This document shows, in pieces, positions 1-10,674 of a stretch of 64,000 nt of DNA; position 1 is the stretch's first letter, and every line of letters starts with the position of its first letter. The notes beneath the pieces were generated by a model, which did not search any database, had not been told where the DNA came from, and saw nothing but the letters and a program-made list of their open reading frames with translations. This DNA comes from Anthoceros angustus. Lineage: Eukaryota; Streptophyta; Anthocerotopsida; Anthocerotales; Anthocerotaceae. The stretch lies in contig VJWM01000126.1 in NCBI GenBank assembly GCA_010909165.1, forward strand, positions 1 to 64,000. Direction: 5' to 3'. The translations under genes and the position numbers were made by a program.

Positions 1-358
1 GTGGGGAATCTTCACAAAGACGTGTTTAACGCTTGTCTAAAAGGTATATGCAAAGAAAGATCTTCTCCGAATTGAAATGGAGGTAAATGACTAATTACTT
101 TTACTTTTTGTTTGTAGTTATCGGAGAATCAAAACGAGTTGTTTCACTCTTTGAGGTGAGTACTAAAGTTAAAAATAGATAAGTTTTATATATGAATTCG
201 ACAATGGTTTAAATTGCGTAAATATTCTCGCTTGACGAAATATTCAAATGATAATACATTTATCCGACCATACAATCAGCAGCTCAAAAGTACTATTCTC
301 AAGAGACGGACGACCGTAACCATATTACACTCCATCTACTCCAATAGAATATGTGTGA
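1..358 (+). pseudogene. 3' end of element-X gene A, copy 1 (cut by window start)
   Basis: This is the last part of the gene seen more fully at 50,460-52,168. The first bases match the exon ending in KDLLRIEME, followed by an intron with a GT donor near 95, a short exon LSENQSELFSLFE near 120-155, and a final exon closing with STPIEYV and a TGA at 356-358. The final exon has lost bases relative to the copy at 23,811, so the frame is broken. Function is unknown; the predicted protein is acidic and helical. The upstream part lies outside the window. Confidence 0.6.
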
Positions 359-655
359 TTTAACCAAAAATATTTTGATTAGAGCCTAATTACGACAAGG
401 ATGATGATAATCCTTTTATTGTGTAAAAGGATTGAAAACGAAATGATACGAGTGAAGTTACCGTAAGAGAGAGAGAAATGACATATAAGCCGGGTGGTAT
501 AGGCACCCGCCTAAACAGATCACCTCGGCCCCGCCCGGCCTGATCGAGTTGCGCTCGCCCTGCACCGCCGCCCCTTACGCCAGAACGGACGCTGCCGGGC
601 GCACGGCCTGAACGGCCCGCCTCACGGCCTCGACCGTTCTCGGCCGCGGACGCCT
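359..655 (+). repeat. Element-X terminal region with GC-rich hairpin, copy 1
   Basis: AT-rich sequence after gene A passes into a GC-rich end containing GGTGGTATAGGCACC and then an inverted repeat at 610-639 (arm GACCGTTC on one side, GGCC repeats inside). The same end occurs at 20,165-20,320, 23,516-23,700 (reversed), 52,300-52,500 and, as the hairpin part only, 53,435-53,480. Beyond about 650 the sequence becomes gypsy gag, so this is the boundary between X and its host element. Confidence 0.65.
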
Positions 656-659
656 CCGC

Positions 660-2290
660 GTGTTCTAATACAAACACATCTTCGTCCAAATAGGTTTCGC
701 ACGACATGAGTCCTTGTTTGCTCACGCTCATAGCAGCCGCCTTGCGCCGACCTCACTAAGCAAAGGCTTTCGTAGCTCGTGACCCGTTCGCTTGTCCATT
801 GCTCGGTCTCCTAGGCCCTTGGGTTTGAGTTCAGATGGCTTGCTACAAGAAGCGGCTCGTATGTCCGGTTTTACCACATGCCCGCGCCTCTTTCTCCTTT
901 GACCCACCAACACGATGCTCACATTCATACGCCTTGTGCGGCCCCTTGCACCGCAAACACTTTACGGATGTCTTGAAGCTTACACGTGAGCCACTTGATC
1001 CTTTGATGGCGGCTCTGAGCTGCTCACCGCATGCTCGCGATAATGTGACTTCCTGTGCTGCTTCTAAATGTTCTGCGTGTGACCTCCGATCACATTGTGC
1101 TCCTCGAAGCATTGGTGATGATCTCCCTTCATAACTCTTTCGGCCATCTGCACCGCCCAACTCATAATCCGCCCCATGTAGCATATGCGTAGTTGGCGAT
1201 CACCTCCTCTGTCCTTCCAGCAGAATGTAGGCGCTGCCTCCTCATGGTCTTCACCTTGGTGTCTTTCACCACCTCAACCGTAGATATGCATCTTAGAGGC
1301 TCATTCGCTTGATCACAAACTTTGACAACTCTTGGATTTTCTCAATGGAAGATCTGGAACATCTCACCAAACTTGACGAACATCTCGTCCACCAAATAAG
1401 TGATGACCTCGGATTGCGAACCCGATGATCCGGTTCTTCATCATCGACCTTGGAGCCTTTCCTTGCCGCTTCATTCGCAGCGACATGTGTGCATCCTGCG
1501 ATCTTTTCTTTGCGATCCGATAGTAGCGTTAAAGCTTCACCGGCTAGAAACGTGCTCATCTTCCGAGTGCCATCTCGGTGTGAACTCGGACTTGTATTTG
1601 AGCACCATCTCATCAATCGCCCATCGAACTTCTCTTCAAAGTCGCAAGAGACATACTACCGTGTCTGGTGAACACATCATTTTTCTGGTGGTTCATAATC
1701 CATCCTGGCGCCACCACGATTTTCTTCAAAGTCAATGGATCGATGTGACTCCACTCAAATCGACCACTTGTCCTACGGACGAAGGAAGGCATGCCCGGGA
1801 TTGTGCCCGGTGTGCTTTCGTCGTCCACCCGACTGTAACAACACCATCACTATCAATCCCTCCCCGCGAGACTATGTAAGGCATTCCGTCAAAGTTGCGC
1901 CTTCCGGCCCATCCGCCAACCATGCCGAGTCAATCACCTCACCCGAGACGTTGAAAATACCGCTGCCCACTCCACCGAGATCGGCCCACTCGAATGGATA
2001 CGCATAAAGGAATAATCCAAGGTGTTTTCTCGGCTTTACCATGGACTTATCTGGTCGCTCACCGGCTTGGGGTCACGATTGACTTCCTCTTCTCCGTCTT
2101 CGCTCGAATCTCGGGCCCCTCTCTGGACCCTTCGAGTCGCGTTACCTTGTGTGGCTTCACCGATGCGGATTGTTGATGTGCAAAATCTCGACTTGGGATG
2201 GTTGTCCTCTGCACACCACTGAAGCATCACAAGGTTTCGTAAAATGCTTGGGATAGGCATTCTATCGAGACATCAACAATCCGCCCTCAA
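660..2290 (-). pseudogene. gag: Ty3/gypsy gag, decayed copy 1
   Basis: The minus strand carries the same gag as 53,470-55,290: an N-terminal part with NFDGMPYIVSRGGIDSDGVV, a capsid-like helical part with SIEKIQELSKFVIK, and a C-terminal zinc-knuckle part with CLRCKGPHKAYEC near 910-960. Retrotransposon Gag packages element RNA into virus-like particles, and the CCHC knuckles bind nucleic acid. Frames are broken by many 1-10 bp deletions, mostly at CAG/CTG sites compared with the 54 kb copy. The second knuckle (ACGKTGHT) is truncated by a deletion after the histidine. Family assignment is firm. Function of this copy is unlikely unless the indels are sequencing errors. Confidence 0.75.
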
Positions 2291-2524
2291 TGACGGATTG
2301 GGCTTTGTAGCCTACACGCCGATCTTAATCGGCCAAGCGCCGTGATCACACCCGCACATGTCGGGAGATCTTCGCCACGAGCCGTAATGCGCTTGACCAT
2401 TCGCTTGTATGGTCCACATAACCACGACACCATCCTATTTCCATACCCATGCCACTCATCATGCCACCACACACATAGCACACGCACACCATCAAATTTT
2501 CTTATCTACCTCTTTCTATGCTGC

Positions 2525-3306
2525 CATGACGCCCACCACCTTTGAGAATTTCTTGGGTAAAAGCCACAATGGAGAATTTCTCAAACCCCTTCTGCATGAT
2601 ACGGATGGCAGTTGATTACTTTGAAACTAGCGCGTGAAAATGCCACGGGTGCTACCAACATGCAAACAAAGGCCATTTGCATCTCACCCAGATAACCGTA
2701 CCACGGTTGCCATAAAAGTGATAGTGGGTGGGCGAGAGGTCCACGGGTTGTCGGTCGGAAGGTTGATCGGGATGTCGTCATGCTATGTTATCCCTCCACT
2801 GCCGAGAGGGAGGGTAGTCGCTTTGCCCGCCTCACGCAGTCCCCCACTCTAATAAGCGCAGAGCTCATCCCTCGAAGAGGTCTGTCACCCAACTCCCAAC
2901 TTGGATCGGACACGTCACGACACAACAAGATCAACCCGAGCCGGCAGACCGCCCAAGTCCACTAGCCCCCGCTTGGTCATAGAAGGGCGCTCACCTTCCA
3001 GCTGCTGCCGAAGGTGAGAAAAATTTGTTATACCCTGCCTTTACTTTTGGAAAAACACTATGGGTTATATCTGCAAAATCATTGCACTTCCTTCCCACGC
3101 GCCGACTTTCGTGAGCGTGTTGTTCCTTTCACAGGCAGCCGGACCCTGATGTCTTCATGAAAGATCATGTTATCGAAATGGGTACCAATTCTCGCTGAGA
3201 AGCCATGGATGGGTCCCGACTTCGCCATTATATCCGTGTGGAGTTGTGAATTCCACCACAAGCTTGGTGGAATTCACAACAGAGTGAGTACGGCAAGAGG
3301 TGAAGC
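2525..3306 (+). pseudogene. Unknown gene C, eroded copy 1
   Basis: Counterpart of 55,532-56,373. The ATG at 2,525 is preceded by a CA-rich leader. The frame begins MTPTTFENF and includes LARENATGATNMQ-like sequence in the other copy, but deletions (for example three bases lost in DYFLK) interrupt it. A later block near 3,030-3,300 matches the HVIEMG and EKPWMGPDFAII segments of the second copy. I recognise no domain. It runs opposite to gag and lies between gag and the RING gene in both duplicated segments, so it may be a host gene or an unrecognised part of the gypsy 5' region. Confidence 0.35.
3243..3280. repeat. Perfect 16-bp inverted repeat (hairpin), copy 1
   Basis: Arms GTTGTGAATTCCACCA and TGGTGGAATTCACAAC are exact reverse complements around a 6-bp centre CAAGCT. 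The identical structure sits at 56,294-56,331. It overlaps the end of gene C. It could form a stem in RNA or a cruciform, but its role is unknown. Confidence 0.9.
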
Positions 3307-3579
3307 ATGGTGAGTGCCAGCAATCACAAAACCTACCTTTCTCGAATCTCAGCAAGAACTGACATTATCAGCAGGCACAAGAGTGCAACTTTACTGGCTT
3401 TGCACATTCTAGTCAAGCTCGTAGCTAGAAACAAGTATTCAAGTCCACAGACACGTCTGGACAGAAGGCCAATGTCAGCAAACCTGTCTACCTTTGTTCA
3501 TAGCTACCTTGATCAACCAGCTTTCCTCTGTACTAAAAACCAGTATGTACCAAGACTAGCTGGAAGGAGCAACAGGCAG

Positions 3580-4612
3580 CTATAGAGGACAAGGTGAAAT
3601 TTTCTTTTCTTTTAATTTCTCCCGTTTGTTGCATGCTCCCTCGCGTGTCCACTCTTGTCGCTTGCCTCTTCTTTCCTGGCCCAAATTGGAAATTGGAACA
3701 GCAGCAGCACTATTAGCGCACAGAGACGAGACCATTGTTCCGGTGATCGGGACTCTGCAAACAGGGCAATCACCCATCTGCTGCGTGCAGGAGTTGCAAT
3801 ACAGGAAATGACGGCAAGGTAAGATGACGGTGTCCCTGGCCTGCTCCCAGCAGATCGTGCACATAATCTTCTCCTGCTCTTCCTCCAGGTACTCACGCAT
3901 CTCGTTCCTGTCCGACTCAAGGAAGGCGACAGCTGCCCGCAACCAAGAGTTCTCCTCCAGCAGCCTCCACAGTTTGGTACAGACAGCCAAATCCTTGTCG
4001 CCCTCACCGCATCCCAGGCCTCCTTCTCCTCCTCCAATCTCTGCAGCTCGGCAGCGAAACCCGCATCCGGATCCGTTGCCTCCATGTCCTCCGTCATCCT
4101 CCGCCGCTGCTCTCTCTCTTCCTCCTCCACTTCCGTGGGTCCCGCCCGCGTTCCAGAGCCTTCTGGACGCTCAATCCTTCACGCTCTCTAATAAGCTCAT
4201 GCTCCCTGCGCTCGGTGCGGATGACTCGGAGATTGGTCTGCTGTTGGTTCTTGGTCAGTGTGTACAACGCTTTGTGTTTGTTTGCACCCGCTTTGGGTTC
4301 GTTTCTGACACAGCTTGTCACTTCTTCCTCCGCGCAGAAGTTCTGTCTTCGCGTCAAGCAGAACTTCTTCCTCCTCCAGGCTTTCCAGCAGCTCCTCGTA
4401 GGACAAGAGCTCAAGGGACGCAGCCAGGTTCCTCCGCCTGTCGTCACGCTTTGTCCGTTCGTTGCGGATCAGTTGCAGCCTGTGCGTGGCCTGTTGAGAA
4501 TTCGTCTCACAGTGCCGCACAACTTTTATTGCTCCTCGAACTCCTCCTCCAGCTCGTCGTCGCTCAGCAGCATCAGATCGTCAGCCAGGTTACCCTCCTT
4601 CTCACCCGCCAT
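3580..4612 (-). CDS. C3HC4 RING-finger protein (likely E3 ubiquitin ligase), copy 1, frameshifted
   Basis: The start codon is the ATG at 4,612 (protein begins MAGEKEGNLADDLMLLSDDE). The order is an acidic N-terminus, a long charged coiled-coil region rich in Glu/Arg, and a C-terminal RING at about 3,690-3,870 with CTICWEQARDTVILPCRHF and CPVCRVPI. That gives the C-x2-C...C-x-H-x3-C-x2-C...C-x2-C zinc ligands. RING proteins of this form usually recruit E2 enzymes and ubiquitinate a partner; the coiled coil probably dimerises or binds substrate. The RING is intact here, but the frame shifts near 3,990 where one C is missing from a CCC run that is complete at 57,040, and again in the N-terminal half. 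The 56.6 kb copy has its shift elsewhere, which suggests sequence error more than true loss. A 50-residue Lys/Arg-rich tail follows the RING. Confidence 0.8.
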
Positions 4613-4817
4613 TCCTTGGCAGCCACGATGCAAAGCCCAGTATCCTCACCTTTCACGCTAGTATAAACCAAGCCATGCCGTGAGCTGGTTTGTATGGCAT
4701 ACTCCGTTCCGTTGGATATTTTATATTCGATATTCGATCATCAAGGCCAGCCGCCAGCGTGGGACGATGCCTCGGTACCCTGCCCTTGCTTTAGGGTATA
4801 GCAACGCTTGCTCTTAT

Positions 4818-4825
4818 TATAAATA
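4818..4825 (+). promoter_or_regulatory. Candidate TATA box (TATAAATA) for the plus-strand RING paralog
   Basis: TATAAATA lies about 105 bp before the ATG at 4,929, in the 315-bp gap between two divergent RING genes. Spacing suits a plant core promoter with a short leader. It is a sequence match only. Confidence 0.4.
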
Positions 4826-4928
4826 CGCTCCCATGTGTGTCTCAAAGTCATTCTCATCCAACCAAGTTCTCTTCCACCTCTGCATGGGGAGCGTGAACGC
4901 ACTTGGGTCTGCAAGCTGGTAGCGAAGA

Positions 4929-6079
4929 ATGGCGGGACGTGTGGAAGTGTCCAGGCCAGCTATGGCGGCTGAGGCATGCGCAGAGGCCGAGCTAGCTATG
5001 AACAAGCTGCAGGCTAGGCTACCCAAGGTAGTTGAGAAGGCTGAGGGCGGCTAGGCTGGCTGAGGAGAGGTAGGCGCGCTGAGTACCAGGCTTGGCTGGC
5101 TGATGAGGAGGCTAGACAGGCTGAGGAGGTGGCTAGGTTGGCTGAGGATCCGGAGGAGAACACGCAGGCTAAGGAGGAGGCTATGCTGGCTGCGGACCTG
5201 AGGCGGTGTCCGACAAGGAGCTGGAGGAGAGGCTCCAGGAGCAGGAAGGCTTTTGTGGTGTGCGTCCGCGATATTGAAGTTGTCGGCATTGGTCAGGCAA
5301 ACCAGAAACGATTCGGTAGCCGTGCTCGCGAATGCCGCATGGAGGAAGAAGCAGGCCATCAGCAAGATCGACGTGATCCAAAACGAGCGCAGAGCGGGAG
5401 CGCAGTCGGGAGCAGAGCTGAGGCTCCAGGTTTAGAGATCCTTATGCAAAACCGACTCCGACTTCGGAGGAGAGACAAATTGCCATTAACATGTGCTTGT
5501 CTTGTGCAGAATTGGGGAATCTAGACGATGGGCCAGGGTCCAGGGTGCGTGCCTGTATGCAGGCGGCGTCGCATGTGGCGGGGAAGCGCTCGAGGACAGG
5601 CAATGCAGTGACTGGGTAAAAGGGATGTCGCTGAAGATGGAGGGGTTTGCTGTACGCGCGTCCGCCGGCATGAGCTTGCCACAGATTTTGGAGGAGGAGA
5701 AGGAGAAGGTGAGGAAGAAAGAGAGGAGGCAAGGGATGCTACATGTCGCCCTGAGCGGCGGAGGCTGGAGGAGGAGAACGCCGAGCTGCGAAAGGGTATA
5801 GCCTTTGCGCGAAGGGATGCGCTGACCCGTAGGAATACGCATCGGAATCAGATTGCGGAACTTGAGTCCGAGAGGACACGCTGCGTCAGGATCTGGAGGC
5901 AGAGCGGAGAAGAGTATGTGCAAGGTCTGCTATGTGGAGCCCAGGCACAGCGTCGTCTTACCTTGCTTTCATTTCCTGTTGTGCAAGTCGTGTATGAAGC
6001 GGGCCCTGGACCGGGCCATTCCTTGCCCTACTTGCAGAGTCCCCATCACCGGATCAATGGCAGTGTTCGTGTCATAGTA
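4929..6079 (+). CDS. C3HC4 RING-finger protein, paralog 2
   Basis: The proposed start is MAGRVEVS at 4,929. An Ala/Glu-rich coiled coil follows (AEEARQAEEVARLAED). Next comes SDKELEERLQEQEGF, which matches the SDDELEEEFEEHEKL segment of the 4.6 kb gene. After an Arg/Glu-rich helix (EEENAELRKGIAFARRD, near 5,770), the C-terminal RING at about 5,913-6,050 reads MCKVCYVEPRHSVVLPC, HFLLCKSC and CPTCRVPI, with all eight C3HC4 ligands visible. A probable intron ends near 5,508. At least two frame changes occur between 5,040 and 5,850, from introns or indels. It is divergent to the gene at 3,580-4,612 and clearly homologous. The predicted role is an E3 ubiquitin ligase; the substrate is unknown. Confidence 0.65.
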
Positions 6080-6189
6080 GTAGTGCCACCGGATCCTAAT
6101 CTATGTGTTAGGGCAACTTGTGCTGTCCCAATTCTCCCAGTCTGAGTCTGGGACTGGCTGTGTTGCAACTTGCGAAAACTCTGCCAGCG

Positions 6190-6480
6190 ACAAATCTGCA
6201 CAAGCAAGTTAAGAGCTAAGCAGCGAGGAGAGAAGAATTCTTGTCCTGTATAGGCTTGCTGCTTCTCTCTAGCTATACTAGGAGCTGATTGATAAGGGAG
6301 CTATGAACAAAGGCAATGAGTTTGCTTACATTCCAATAATTCTAGCTACGAGCTTGACTAGAATGTGCAAAGCCAGTAAAGTTGCCACTCTTGTGCCTGC
6401 TGATGATGTCAGTTCTTGCTGAGATTCGAGAAAGGTAGGTTTTGTGATTGCTTGTACTCACCATGCTTCACCTCTTGTAC
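6190..6480 (-). repeat. 3'-flank block shared by the RING paralogs
   Basis: Reverse complement of 3,300-3,600 and of 56,340-56,640, including AGTCAAGCTCGTAGCT, the GCTTTGCACATT core and AAGGTAGGTTTTGTGATTGC. More diverged relatives lie at 8,220-8,560 and 10,560-10,870. In each case it lies downstream of a RING-family member, so it looks like part of the duplicated gene unit (3' UTR or terminal intron). Confidence 0.7.
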
Positions 6481-6519
6481 TCCCATTCCAGCATCGAAGC
6501 TTTAGGGTCTGTTGCCCAC

Positions 6520-8170
6520 CACTCAATGGAAGAGGCGGTCGTCGACAAGATACGTGTCCAGATGATGGCATTTATGCATTAAGCTGCCAACATTTAGCCC
6601 TGCGAACATCCTGTCTATCAGGAGTAATCTGAGGTCGTGGATGGGCAGGACATCAAAGTAACCTGTCTGGAAAAGGGAAAGAGGGTCAACGTCGAAGCTG
6701 CAGTACTTCGATTCAAATGTGTCTGTTGGTAACACTTTTTGTTGCTTGTTTGTTGGTATTGACATGTATACTAAATGTGGAAGCTGGTTAAATGCCATTA
6801 CGAGCTGAACACCCTGTCTCACCGCACTGGAGGCGCTCTTAGCAGTTTCTATCCATGAAGTCTTTTGTCCAGCAAGTAATCAGCTGGCATCGGTATCATG
6901 CAGAAGGGTCTTGGTAAATTCTCCATTGTGGTCTTTACCCTGAAGAAATTCTCAAAGGTGGCCTTAACCCTGAACTCTCTGCCACCTGATGCTTACATGC
7001 ATGCTGAATGTGGCAGCAGGGTGGACGCGAGCAGCATGTATTTGATAAATGACCCACATACTCTTGCAGGCTCAAGAGTGAATGAACCACCTGCATACTT
7101 TCCTCAGTGTTCTAAGAATGGACTTGTGCAAATAGTGCGGTACGATAGGATGAGATATGTATCAGGGTGTTTCGCTCGATATGACGATGCTTTTGAAAGC
7201 CCGTCATATTCTGGGACATACTAGCTGCAATACGGATTGTTTCTCACGCTGAGGTCAGTTTTCAAATACATGGTGTGCGTCCACCATGCTGCAATCAGCA
7301 TACATGAGCCCAGGGAAACAATTCAGGCTGAAGGCCACATTAGAGACTCTATTTGTGAATTTCGGGACATACGTGTCGACCAGATAGTTACCAATCACAT
7401 TAGAACGTGGTGCTGCCAGCAACTGGCAACACTTCCTCCTCGAAAATCGAATGATTCCCGAAATAAATGAAGCAGTAAACCCATCACTAACTCTGTTCAC
7501 AACACACCAGGGCAAAACGCTGCACAGGAAAGAAATATCCTCACCATTCAGCAGTCCAATATTGCAGGCCTACTCCGTACGAGTAACTGCGTGGACAACC
7601 CCACTGTGACATGATTATCTTGTACAGACAGCATTGAGATCTCACCGGTACCTGACATGAATCAGCCCTAGACAAACGCACAGTAACGACTACATCACTG
7701 TCATCGATGAAACAACCTCTCCTGGCAACACCATCAAACCCCTGCGAGCATCCCTCAAGCTCCCACATTCTCCATAGAGCCATGACGCCCATTCACGATC
7801 CTGCACACGCCCAAGCTCTGGCTTGTCCGGAGAGCTCGAATTGGAAGGCGACGCACCATGGCCCATCTGAATATCCAAAGAAACCAGCTGCCCATCAACA
7901 CAACATGCCTGGGGCAAGCGGTTTAACCACCGAACCTACCCTTACGCAGGAAGGCCAAACGAACGCGAGTGCCATATCCGAGGTATGTGAGTGTACCATT
8001 TTATCAAAGGTATGGTGAGCAGGGCACCAGCCGCGCCTGCGCAAACCAACAAAGGGCTGGCATGGCACAAGCCTGCAGACTGCGCACTCCGGACTCAAAA
8101 CCAATCCAAAAGTCTCTCCTCGGTTCACCGCTGTGAAGAGAACTCAGACTTGTCAAGTAAACGAACAGGC
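6520..8170 (-). pseudogene. Degenerate PPR-type protein gene
   Basis: On the minus strand short open stretches resemble pentatricopeptide repeat units: YGECGSLRDAR near 7,780, SNVIGNYLVDTYVPKF near 7,400, SMVDAHHVFEN near 7,260 and LIDRMFAGLNVGSLMHKC near 6,570. These echo the plant PPR patterns of the type 'NALVDMYAKCG..DAR.VF'. PPR proteins bind organellar RNA for editing, splicing or stability. No continuous frame spans two full repeats and stops are frequent, so this is a relic. Assignment is by motif resemblance only. Confidence 0.45.
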
Positions 8171-8389
8171 TGAAGGGCTCGGACGGCCACCCATTGGACA
8201 AAGCAACAACTGACATTAGCTAGATGCGTTGCAATAGCAGCTGGCCAGTCTGCAAGCACAAGAGTATCAACTTGGCTACTGGCTTTGCACATTGCAAGCT
8301 CCTGAAAACAGCTGTCAAAGCCGGGAGACATGTATGCAAAGACTGTATCTTGTCGACAACAGACCAATGTCATCAGCCTCTGCAAAGCA

Positions 8390-9559
8390 TCACCTAACTT
8401 TGTGGATAACAGGACAATGTCAAAACCTGGCTACCTTTCGTCATGGGTAGGTACCCATGAAGCAAGGTAGCCAGCCTCTCATAAAAACCAGCATGTACCC
8501 TAGACCAGCTGGAGAGGAGGAGGCCTATACAGGACGAGGTGAAACACCTTTTTCCCTCTTTGCTCAGCTCTCCCTTGCTTAGGTCTTGTCCAGCTTGCCT
8601 CTTCCCTTGCTTGCTGGTCTTGTCGAATTTTTCTGTGATGCTGCCAACAGTAGCATGCTTTTCCTCCCTTTCCCGCAACAGCGCGGCCTGCTGTCTCATC
8701 CTCATGCTCTCCTTGCTTAGGTCTTGTCCAGCTTGCCTCTTCCCTTGCTTGCTGGTCTTGTCGAATTTTTCTGTGATGCTGCCAACAGTAGCATGCTTTT
8801 CCTCCCTTTCCCGCAACAGCGCGGCCTGCTGTCTCATCCTCATGCTCTTCCTTTTGCACTATCTGTGCCATGGCCATGCTGCTCGCTTGGCTTCTAGTTT
8901 TTCCTCGCCGCATGCAACTCCGTGGCCCCTTCCTTGAAAATTCGCCAATTATGCACAATACAAGCACACGTTAATGGCGTTGTCAATTTCATTTTCCTCC
9001 CTTGAATACGACTCCAGGGATTTGCACACGGAAGGAAGGTGGACGGTAGCTCTAAACCCCTGCAGACCAGTGAGCATCCGCCACCTCATTCCGGCATCTT
9101 TGGGAAGCCTCAATCTTCTCCTGGCCGCAATCACGCTCTCTGCGTTCGTTGCGGATGACTTGAATCTTGCCCTTCTTCTTCAATATGGCGTCCGGATGCA
9201 ATGACCTTCCTACATCCGGTTTCTGTCTTCAGCTTTTTGTCCAGGGAAGTTGATGTACTCCGCTTCGCACAAACGTTTTTCTGTTTCTCAAGCCTCGTTA
9301 CCAGCTCCTCGTCGGACAGGTCCTTCAGATACGCAGCAAGGTCCCATCGGCTGCGCTGACGCTCTTGCGGTCGTTGCGGATCATTTGAAGCTGCTTCTCC
9401 AACTTCATATCCTTGACCCCTTTCCTTCTCGACCCCTGTGCCGTGTCTAACAACCTTTGCCACCAACGTAATTTTCCCCTCACTCGAGCCTTTCCTCAAG
9501 CATGTTATCTGATTGCAGCTTCAGTTCCGCAGCAAGACTGCCCTCCTTATCCGCCATTC
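8390..9559 (-). pseudogene. RING-family paralog 3, RING domain not found
   Basis: It begins at 9,559 with MADKEGSLAAELKLQSDN, close to the MAGEKEGNLADDLMLLSDD start of the 4.6 kb gene. A second N-terminal match is DLSDEELVTRLEKQKNVC. Downstream are NEIDNAINVC and MAMAQIVQKE, both shared with paralog 4 at 9,720-10,462. A coiled-coil part with ALLREREEKHATV is tandemly duplicated. No CxxC/H zinc ligands follow, so the RING appears lost or replaced by the shared 3' block. Several frame changes occur. Confidence 0.55.
8574..8849 (-). repeat. 138-bp coding tandem duplication
   Basis: Two nearly identical 138-bp units (start to start 8,574 to 8,712) encode a 46-residue block beginning MRMRQQAALLREREEKHATV. 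138 is divisible by 3, so the frame is kept and a predicted coiled coil is lengthened. Confidence 0.9.
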
Positions 9560-9616
9560 CTCGCCAGCCGTGATGCAGAGCCCAGTATCCTCAACCTACA
9601 TGCAAGGCAGAGGCGT

Positions 9617-9654
9617 ACAGACACCCGTTGCATATGTATATGGCGGGTGTCTGT
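9617..9654. repeat. 11-bp inverted repeat
   Basis: Arms ACAGACACCCG (9,617-9,627) and CGGGTGTCTGT (9,644-9,654) are perfect reverse complements around 16 bp. It lies in the gap between divergent RING paralogs 3 and 4, and a stronger hairpin sits 38 bp downstream. Confidence 0.85.
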
Positions 9655-9691
9655 AATCACATGGGCAAGCACATGCGATTGCAGACACCCG

Positions 9692-9737
9692 CACATGTGA
9701 TAAGGGCAAGATGTGACACATCCCCTTATCACATGTG
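9692..9737. repeat. 15-bp inverted repeat
   Basis: Arms CACATGTGATAAGGG (9,692-9,706) and CCCTTATCACATGTG (9,723-9,737) are perfect reverse complements with a 16-bp spacer. Together with the hairpin at 9,617-9,654 it suggests a small foldback or MITE-like insertion, but no target duplication was identified. Confidence 0.85.
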
Positions 9738-10462
9738 ATTAGGGACAAACCTTCCTTCTCACAGGCCTGCAGGAGGTTTAGAGCTACCTTCCTACCTTCC
9801 TTCTCAAAGGTCTGCAGGTTTAGAGATACCGTCCTACCTTCTACCTTCCTTGTGCAAAGCCCTCCCTTCTTGAAAATCGGATGTGGAGGAGGGACAGTGA
9901 AATTGACAATGCCACTAACGGGCGAATTCCCAAGGGAGGGGGCCACGGAGTGCAGGAGGATGTCTCTCTGCACGAGGCTCTGCATGCAGGGCGGAAAACC
10001 AGAAGCCTGGCAAGCGAGCGGCGAGGTACAGGGATGAAGTTGGAGGAGCTTGATGAGCTCGGCTCCTCCACCATGGCCATGGCGCAGATAGTGGAAAAGG
10101 AGAATGAGGAAGGGAGAGGAGGCCGCGCTAATGCGGAGAGAGGAGGCAAGGCATGCAACAGTTGTTTCCGAGCTGCAAAGCATGGAGGCGAGAGAATATA
10201 GCCTCTGAACGAACGGCTGCACTTGACCTTAGGAATGAGCGTTAGCAAATTGCGTCCGACCTGGAGGCGGAGCAGGAGAAAAATATGTAAGATCTGCTTT
10301 GTGGAGGCCAGGAACACCGTGGTCTTACCTTGCTTTCATTACTCGTGCATGCAGCGGCACAGGGACCAGACCCTACTTGCCCTACTTGCACAGACCCCAT
10401 CACCGGATCAATGGCCTTGTATGTGGCATAGTAGTGGTACTGCTGCTGTCCCAATTTTCTAA
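9720..10462 (+). pseudogene. RING-family paralog 4, partly degenerate RING
   Basis: On the plus strand, in order: a repeated leucine-rich stretch near 9,740-9,860, EIDNATNG near 9,893, MAMAQIVEKENEEG at 10,074, a REEARHATVVSELQ coiled-coil segment (another frame), then KICKICFVEARNTVVLPCFH at about 10,285-10,340. The first half of the C3HC4 motif is intact. The second half is disrupted (SCMQRHRDQ followed by CPTCT-like sequence in a shifted frame). It is divergent from paralog 3 and shares its N-terminal and central blocks. Confidence 0.55.
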
Positions 10463-10674
10463 CCTGGGACCCGCTTTGTCTGCTGAACTCTGCCATCATC
10501 ACAGAAAAACTTAGACGAAACCAGCAAGGGAAGAGGTAAGGACAACACTAAGAAGTAAGCTGGCCAAGACTAAGCGAAGGGAGAGCTAAGCAACGAGGGA
10601 CAAGAGATTTTTCACCTCGTCTTGTATAGGCATGCTCCTCCTCTCCAGCTAGTCTGGGTGCATACCGGTTTTTG

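Noticed and set aside
3824-4666. 280-residue plus-strand open frame
   Set aside because: It is the antisense shadow of the minus-strand RING gene; Ser/Leu/Pro-rich composition mirrors Glu/Arg-rich coding.
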